Below are positions 13,985 through 18,039 of a stretch of 18,039 bases of DNA, one piece after another. Every line of letters starts with the position of its first letter. Within the stretch, counting starts at the first letter, position 1. Below the pieces are notes generated by a model. That model was not told where the DNA came from. It saw only the letters and a list, made by a program, of their open reading frames with translations, and searched no databases. This stretch comes from JBBFMJ01 sp037441225 (lineage in GTDB: Bacteria; Acidobacteriota; Thermoanaerobaculia; UBA2201). The stretch covers positions 1 through 18,039 of the forward strand of contig JBBISU010000064.1 of the NCBI GenBank assembly GCA_037441225.1, read 5' to 3'. The position numbers and the translations under genes were made by a program.

Positions 13985-14902
13985 ATGGAAAAAGATGGAA
14001 TTTTATTTATAAATAAGTCAAGTGGATACACTTCTCACGATGTGGTAGCAAAGGTAAGAAAAATTATTAAATTAAAGAAAATAGGCCATACGGGAACCCT
14101 TGACCCAAATGCAATAGGGCTTATGGTTTTATGCCTTGGAAAAGCTGTACGTCTTCAACAATTTTTGACGGGCTTAAGCAAAAGTTATTTGGGAGAAATA
14201 AAATTTGGCTATTCTACTGACACTTATGATATTGAAGGAAAACCTACTTCAGAACCAGTGGAGGTAAAAGACTTAAATTTGGAAAAATTAAATGAAATTG
14301 CAAATAAATTTAAAGGAAAAATTGTTCAAAATGCGCCCCCTTTTTCTGCAAAAAAATATTTAGGAAAAAAGTTTTATGAATTGGCAAGAGCAGGGCTTCC
14401 AGTTCCAACATTAAGTAAGACAGTAGAAGTTATTAAATTCAACTTCACTTCAATAAAAGGAGATATGGCAAAGTTTGAAATTGAATGTTCATCAGGAACT
14501 TACATTCGTTCAATTGCCCATGAGATTGGGCAAATGTTGGGCTTTGGCTCCTTCCTTTATTCTCTTACAAGGACAAGGATTGGTTCCTTTTCTCTGGAAA
14601 AAGCAATAAAAATTGAGGATTTACAAAATCTGCCAGAAGATAAAAAGCTTTCTCCTCCCCATTACGTCCCGTTGAATGAAATTGTTTTAAATATTCCTTT
14701 TTTAACATTAGACAATTTGCAAATAAAAAAGTTGACAAGAGGAAATGAAGTTTATCATTATGACCCGGATTTTCCAAGAGGTGAAAGGAGTGGTTTTGTT
14801 CAAATTTATACAAAGGATCAAATTTTTCTTGGGATTGGTGAAATTGAAAGAAAAGAAAGTGGCACAATTTTAATTAAACCAAAGATAATTCTAAAAAATT
14901 AG
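13985..14902 (+). CDS. truB: tRNA pseudouridine(55) synthase TruB
   Basis: A 305-aa enzyme that converts U55 in the T-loop of tRNAs to pseudouridine. The catalytic motif GHTGTLDP holds Asp40; upstream GILFINKSSGYTSHDVV and downstream KSYLGEIKFGYSTDTYDIEG, APPFSAKKYLGKKFYELAR and CSSGTYIRSIAHEIG are the standard TruB motifs. The C-terminal 70 residues (LTLDNLQIKKLTRGN...) look like the PUA-like tail. ATG follows the nrnA stop directly with GGGGAG (13970-13975) inside nrnA. The two tRNA genes downstream are natural substrates, but this need not be a functional link. Confidence 0.95.
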   Translation: MEKDGILFINKSSGYTSHDVVAKVRKIIKLKKIGHTGTLDPNAIGLMVLCLGKAVRLQQFLTGLSKSYLGEIKFGYSTDTYDIEGKPTSEPVEVKDLNLEKLNEIANKFKGKIVQNAPPFSAKKYLGKKFYELARAGLPVPTLSKTVEVIKFNFTSIKGDMAKFEIECSSGTYIRSIAHEIGQMLGFGSFLYSLTRTRIGSFSLEKAIKIEDLQNLPEDKKLSPPHYVPLNEIVLNIPFLTLDNLQIKKLTRGNEVYHYDPDFPRGERSGFVQIYTKDQIFLGIGEIERKESGTILIKPKIILKN

Positions 14903-14904
14903 AT

Positions 14905-16602
14905 TTGAAATCAATTGATTACTTAATCCTGTTTACATTTCTGCTTCTGACTTTGGTTTTAGGACTTTATTTTTCAAAAAGGAAAAAGGAAAATACAGGG
15001 GACTTTTTTTTATCTTCAAGGAATTTGAGCTGGTGGCTTGCAGGGACTTCTATGGTTGCTGCTTCCTTTTCTTCTGACACTCCTCTTGCTGTTGTTGAAT
15101 TTGTTTATAAAAATGGGATTTATGGTAATTGGTATTGGTGGTCCTTTGCAATTCAAGGTTTAATGGTTACTTTTTTATTTTCAAAGCTATGGAGGAGAGC
15201 AGAAATTTTAACAGATGTAGAATTTTTTGAATTCAGGTATTCTGGAAAAAGTGCTTCTTTTTTAAGAGCTTTTAAAGCTTTCCTTGGTGCAGTTATTGGA
15301 AATTCAATAATTTTGGGCTGGGTTATCCTTTCAATGGCAACAATTTTAAAGGTCTCTTTAAATTTAAACCCTTATTTTGCAACTTTATTATGTGTTTTAA
15401 TTGCTTTGATTTATTCAATGGCTTCTGGGCTTATTGGGATTGTTGCAGTGGATTTTTTTCAATTTATTATTGCAATGGCTGGTTCGATAATCCTTGCAAT
15501 TTTTGCAGTAGATAAAGTAGGTGGATTGAAATCCCTTGTTTTTCATTTTTCTAACACACCTGAAAAACTCCATTTTTTACCATCAATTAAAGATAGTTTT
15601 TTTATCACTTTTTTTATTTACATATTTTTTCAATGGTGGTGTGGATCGAATTCAGATTCTGGCGGAGGAATTTTAGTTCAAAGGATGCTTGCCTCAAAGA
15701 GCCCAAAAGAATCTTTTAAAGCAATGCTTTGGTTTAATATTGCCCATTATTCTTTAAGAACCTGGCCATGGATATTATGTGGTCTTTCAATCTTAATCCT
15801 TTACCCTAATCTTTCAAACCCAAAGGATGGTTACCCAATGCTTTTTATGGATGTTCTTCCAACAGGATTAAAAGGATTGATGGTAGCATCTCTTATGGCT
15901 GCTTTTATGTCAACAGTTGATTCATCTTTATCTTATTCTTCTGCATATCTTTCCCACGACTTGTACAGGAGATTTATTTTTAAAGATGCAGAGGAAAAAC
16001 ATTATCTTTTCATTTCACGGATTGCAATGGTAGTTGTAGCTTGCCTTGCAGGGCTCGCATCTCTTACAATGAAGAGTGTAAGTGGTGCCTGGCTTTTTTT
16101 AACCCTTCTGGGCAGTGGGGCAGGCAGTGTAAAAATTATTAGATGGTATTGGTGGAGAGTAAATGCTTGGTCTGAGATATCTGCAATGGCATCTTCACTT
16201 ACAATAAGTTTATCCTTAAATAAATTTACAAGTTTCCCTTACTGGCAAAAACTTTTGATAAATATTATAGGAAGTGCAGTTATATGGATTATTGTTACTT
16301 TTTTAACCTCTCCAGTAGAAGAAGAAAAACTCATTAATTTTTATAAGAAAGTAAGGCCTGCAAAAATTGGATGGAAGAAAATCAGTGAAAAAGCTCAAAT
16401 AGAGGGAGAAAATATATCTTTAAAAAAAGAAATTTTTTTATGGATATTAAGCATTATATTTATCTATTCCTCAACTTTTTCAATTGGTAATTTTTTGCTT
16501 CTTGCATATTATAAAGGATTTATTCTTTTGGCTGCTTCTATCTTATCTTTTTGCTTAATTTACAAATCTTCCTTGAAAAATAAAAATAATATGATAAAAT
16601 AA
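14905..16602 (+). CDS. Sodium:solute symporter (SSS family)
   Basis: A 565-aa inner-membrane transporter with about 12-14 hydrophobic segments, expected to use the Na+ gradient to import an organic solute. The first helix (IDYLILFTFLLLTLVLGLYF) followed by GDFFLSSRNLSWWLAGTSM, a central segment MASGLIGIVAVDFFQF and AAFMSTVDSSLSYSSAYLSH (residues 333-352; the Ser/Thr-rich, Na2-site-like helix) are characteristic of the family. Start: TTG 14905, 2 nt after truB, because it precedes the first helix and no ATG does; no good Shine-Dalgarno is seen. The substrate cannot be read from the sequence. Co-transcription with truB is likely from the spacing but is not a conserved functional link as far as I know. 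The stop lies within the tRNA promoter region. Confidence 0.88.
   Translation: MKSIDYLILFTFLLLTLVLGLYFSKRKKENTGDFFLSSRNLSWWLAGTSMVAASFSSDTPLAVVEFVYKNGIYGNWYWWSFAIQGLMVTFLFSKLWRRAEILTDVEFFEFRYSGKSASFLRAFKAFLGAVIGNSIILGWVILSMATILKVSLNLNPYFATLLCVLIALIYSMASGLIGIVAVDFFQFIIAMAGSIILAIFAVDKVGGLKSLVFHFSNTPEKLHFLPSIKDSFFITFFIYIFFQWWCGSNSDSGGGILVQRMLASKSPKESFKAMLWFNIAHYSLRTWPWILCGLSILILYPNLSNPKDGYPMLFMDVLPTGLKGLMVASLMAAFMSTVDSSLSYSSAYLSHDLYRRFIFKDAEEKHYLFISRIAMVVVACLAGLASLTMKSVSGAWLFLTLLGSGAGSVKIIRWYWWRVNAWSEISAMASSLTISLSLNKFTSFPYWQKLLINIIGSAVIWIIVTFLTSPVEEEKLINFYKKVRPAKIGWKKISEKAQIEGENISLKKEIFLWILSIIFIYSSTFSIGNFLLLAYYKGFILLAASILSFCLIYKSSLKNKNNMIK
16573..16600 (+). promoter_or_regulatory. Promoter of the tRNA-Lys/tRNA-Glu pair
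   Basis: TTGAAA (16573-16578), 16-bp spacer and TAAAAT (16595-16600) with TG one base upstream (extended -10). The predicted start near 16607 is a few bases before the tRNA-Lys 5' end. It overlaps the last codons of the symporter gene. Confidence 0.55.
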
Positions 16603-16610
16603 TAAGATGT

Positions 16611-16683
16611 GGGCCGTTAGCTCAGGCGGCAGAGCATCTGCCTTTTAAGCAGAGGGTCGCTGGTTCGAATCCAGCACGGCTCA
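16611..16683 (+). tRNA. tRNA-Lys (anticodon TTT)
   Basis: A full cloverleaf: acceptor GGGCCGT pairs with ACGGCTC (one G-U), anticodon stem TCTGC/GCAGA closes the loop CTTTTAA with anticodon TTT, and the T-arm is GCTGG-TTCGAAT-CCAGC. Discriminator A at 16683; CCA is not encoded. It lies 6 nt before tRNA-Glu. Confidence 0.96.
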
Positions 16684-16689
16684 TATAAA

Positions 16690-16764
16690 GTCGCCATCGT
16701 CTAGTCTGGTTCAGGACACCGGCCTTTCACGTCGGCAACAGGGGTTCAAATCCCCTTGGCGACG
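16690..16764 (+). tRNA. tRNA-Glu (anticodon TTC)
   Basis: Acceptor GTCGCCA pairs with TGGCGAC; anticodon stem CCGGC/GTCGG (one G-U) closes loop CTTTCAC with anticodon TTC; T-arm GGGG-TTCAAAT-CCCC and a D-arm TCTAGTCTGGTTCAGGA typical of bacterial tRNA-Glu. Discriminator G at 16764, no encoded CCA. The gene is followed directly by a run of nine Ts (16765-16773), a likely end of the tRNA transcript. Confidence 0.96.
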
Positions 16765-16803
16765 TTTTTTTTTACAATCTTAATCTTTTATCTGTAAAAA
16801 ATT

Positions 16804-17580
16804 ATGATAATTACATATTTACCTTCTGTTGTTGATTTTTCAAATTGGAAAGAAATAGAAGAAGGCTATCTTAAAAGAAAATCTTTAAAGTATCCAAAAT
16901 GTATAGAAATAAATATTACAAAAAGTAATAATTATAGGGATCAATATAAAAATGAGATTGATATATTTACAATTGAAAGATTTTTAAAAGATATAAAAAA
17001 AGCAGAGGTAGAATGGCTTGTTTTGGGAAACAATAGTGAAATATTTTTGCATAAAAGTATAAAAAAATTTTTTGAAATATTAAAAGATTTTGATTTAAAT
17101 GTTTGTTCTCTTAAAACAAATGGCATTTACTTAAACAGAGTTGATTTTGAAAACATTTTTTCAGTTGTAAAGAAAAATATATTTCTTAAAAAGAAAGAGA
17201 GCATGAAAGCATTTGAAAAAGAAATCTTTAAAGAAAATTTAACAAAATTAGTATCATATAAAATCCAAAATAAAATGTCTAAACCAGAGGTATTTCTTTT
17301 TGAAGAGGATTTTGATAACAATGAAATAAAGGAATTAAAAAAAATGGGATTTTCTTTTTTAAAAAATTTATTTTTTTGCTTTAAAGAAATTGTTCCATTT
17401 CTCCCTTTCTTTTTCCTTTCAATTGAAAGCAATGGTTTTTGCTATTTAAAAAATGAAAAAAATCCAGTTTCAACAATTTTTTTTAATCCATTAAGAAAAA
17501 TTTGGAATTCAAAGGAAGTAAAGAGGATTATAAAAAATTCAAAGAAAGAAAAAATATTTTTTTGGAAAATAAGCTTTTAA
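16804..17580 (+). CDS. Radical SAM/SPASM-like protein lacking cluster cysteines
   Basis: A 258-aa protein with no close family that I can name. The layout follows a radical SAM core. A first strand, PKCIEINITKSNNY (31-44), sits where the CxxxCxxC loop should be, but the cysteines are absent. FTIERFLKDIKKAEVEWLVLGNNSEIFLHKSI (55-86) matches the helix-strand leading to the GGEP-type motif, here GNNSEIFLH. NVCSLKTNGIYLN (99-111) matches the usual TNG strand. Residues 200-243 (LPFFFLSIESNGFCYLKN, then NPLRKIWNSKEVKRI) resemble a SPASM domain's I-x-x-dG-x-v and IWNS elements, again without the cysteines. Only Cys33, 101, 192 and 213 exist, so neither a SAM-cleaving nor an auxiliary cluster could be bound in the standard way. 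It is either a non-catalytic relative or a chance resemblance. It follows the tRNAs; no Shine-Dalgarno is visible. Confidence 0.5.
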   Translation: MIITYLPSVVDFSNWKEIEEGYLKRKSLKYPKCIEINITKSNNYRDQYKNEIDIFTIERFLKDIKKAEVEWLVLGNNSEIFLHKSIKKFFEILKDFDLNVCSLKTNGIYLNRVDFENIFSVVKKNIFLKKKESMKAFEKEIFKENLTKLVSYKIQNKMSKPEVFLFEEDFDNNEIKELKKMGFSFLKNLFFCFKEIVPFLPFFFLSIESNGFCYLKNEKNPVSTIFFNPLRKIWNSKEVKRIIKNSKKEKIFFWKISF

Positions 17581-17600
17581 AAATATAATTTAATTAGTTT

Positions 17601-17698
17601 TGCCCCCTTTCTCGCTTTAAATCCAATATCCCTCTTAAAACCCATATTACACTTCTAAAATTGCTTAAAAATATAGGAAATCAAAGGGAAAGGGGGCA
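17601..17698. repeat. 98-bp element with 13-bp terminal inverted repeats (TG...CA)
   Basis: TGCCCCCTTTCTC (17601-17613) and GGGAAAGGGGGCA (17686-17698) are inverted copies with one mismatch; the element begins TG and ends CA. The spacer of 72 nt is too long for a standard terminator hairpin. Nearby transposase coding sequence suggests a MITE-like or IS-end structure; no clear target-site duplication is seen. A long-range terminator for the 16804 gene is the main alternative. Confidence 0.5.
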
Positions 17699-17740
17699 TT
17701 TATTATTTCCAGATATAAACACTAATTAATAAATTGCCAC

Positions 17741-17769
17741 TTGAAAACATCCTTTATCTACGATATAAT
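17741..17769 (+). promoter_or_regulatory. Promoter of the transposase fragment
   Basis: TTGAAA (17741-17746), exact 17-bp spacer, TATAAT (17764-17769). A ribosome-binding site AAGAAGG follows at 17797-17803 before ATG 17810. Confidence 0.6.
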
Positions 17770-17809
17770 TATAAAATAATCAATAAACACTATTATAAGA
17801 AGGTTAAAA

Positions 17810-18034
17810 ATGCATATTAAAAGAAATAAAAGGGTATATAGAGATAAGGTATATAGGAGTGTTTTATTAAGACAATGTTATTATGAAAAAGGGAAGATAA
17901 AGCAAAGAACCATAGCAAATTTATCAAAGATGCCAGAGCATTTAATAAGGACAATAGAGTTAGCAATAAAGAAGGGGGAGGTATCAGAGACTTATAGGAA
18001 AAATTGTGTAAAGTATATGAAAAATTTCTTTTAA
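17810..18034 (+). pseudogene. Truncated IS1634/IS4-type transposase, N-terminal fragment
   Basis: The 74-aa frame MHIKRNKRVYRDKVYRSVLLRQCYYEKGKIKQRTIANLSKMPEHLI is the typical N-terminal module of IS1634-like (IS4 superfamily, DDE) transposases, which run to about 450-550 residues. Here a TAA at 18032-18034 ends the frame after SETYRKNCVKYMKNFF, and the window stops 5 bases later. No catalytic DDE residue lies in this part, so the piece cannot transpose by itself. It is either a decayed IS copy or a frameshifted one continuing beyond the window. Promoter and ribosome-binding site are intact. Confidence 0.65.
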
Positions 18035-18039
18035 GAAAT

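Noticed and set aside
16765..16803. Promoter for the radical SAM-like gene (TTTACA 16771-16776, TAAAAA 16795-16800)
   Set aside because: The -10 is poor and would place the start inside or after the ATG; readthrough from the tRNA promoter is as likely.

Overview
The window is an AT-rich (by eye about 30% G+C), densely packed bacterial sequence with every recognisable gene on the + strand. The housekeeping block rimP-nusA-infB-ylxP-rbfA-nrnA-truB and the tRNA forms are clearly bacterial. The low G+C, Lys/Glu/Ile-rich proteins and very tight operon spacing suggest an uncultivated, possibly thermophilic lineage, but the sequence alone does not let me name a phylum. A run of 100 Ns flanked by an exact 55-bp duplication shows that this is a scaffolded short-read (probably metagenomic) assembly.

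The left part (about 1-7470) is an accessory, defence-type region. It holds the 3' part of a gene with an HExxH metallopeptidase-like motif (1-747) and a NucS-like PD-(D/E)XK nuclease with a DUF4268-like C-terminus (926-2014). A TspO/MBR pseudogene broken by two frameshifts and one stop follows (about 2142-2594). Next come two restriction-modification cassettes. Cassette 1 (2738-4855) has a beta-class DNA methyltransferase whose frame runs straight into a restriction-endonuclease-like region; it is crossed by the assembly gap and by one in-frame TAA. Cassette 2 (4987-7466) has a small ORF, a type II endonuclease with a -1 frameshift at an A-run, and a gamma-class N6-adenine methyltransferase. 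Both cassettes start with almost the same promoter, placed so that the transcript would begin at or next to the AUG (leaderless). Three of the genes here are frameshifted or stop-interrupted, so the region is decaying, phase-variable or mis-assembled in places.

A 500-bp gene-poor stretch (7467-7972), perhaps with a transposase scrap, separates this from the conserved translation/transcription operon: rimP, nusA, infB, ylxP (DUF503), rbfA, nrnA and truB (8073-14902), with genes overlapping or a few bases apart. A Na+/solute symporter gene (14905-16602) starts 2 nt after truB. A strong promoter followed directly by a terminator-like hairpin sits in front of rimP and looks like an attenuator for the operon. 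The operon makes ribosome maturation factors (RimP, RbfA), IF2, NusA, a tRNA pseudouridine synthase and a nanoRNase, coupling transcription, ribosome assembly and RNA turnover.

The right end holds tRNA-Lys(TTT) and tRNA-Glu(TTC) behind their own promoter. Next is an unusual 258-aa protein that looks like a radical SAM/SPASM protein without cluster-binding cysteines. Then come a 98-bp TG...CA inverted-repeat element and a truncated IS1634/IS4-type transposase N-terminus with an intact promoter.
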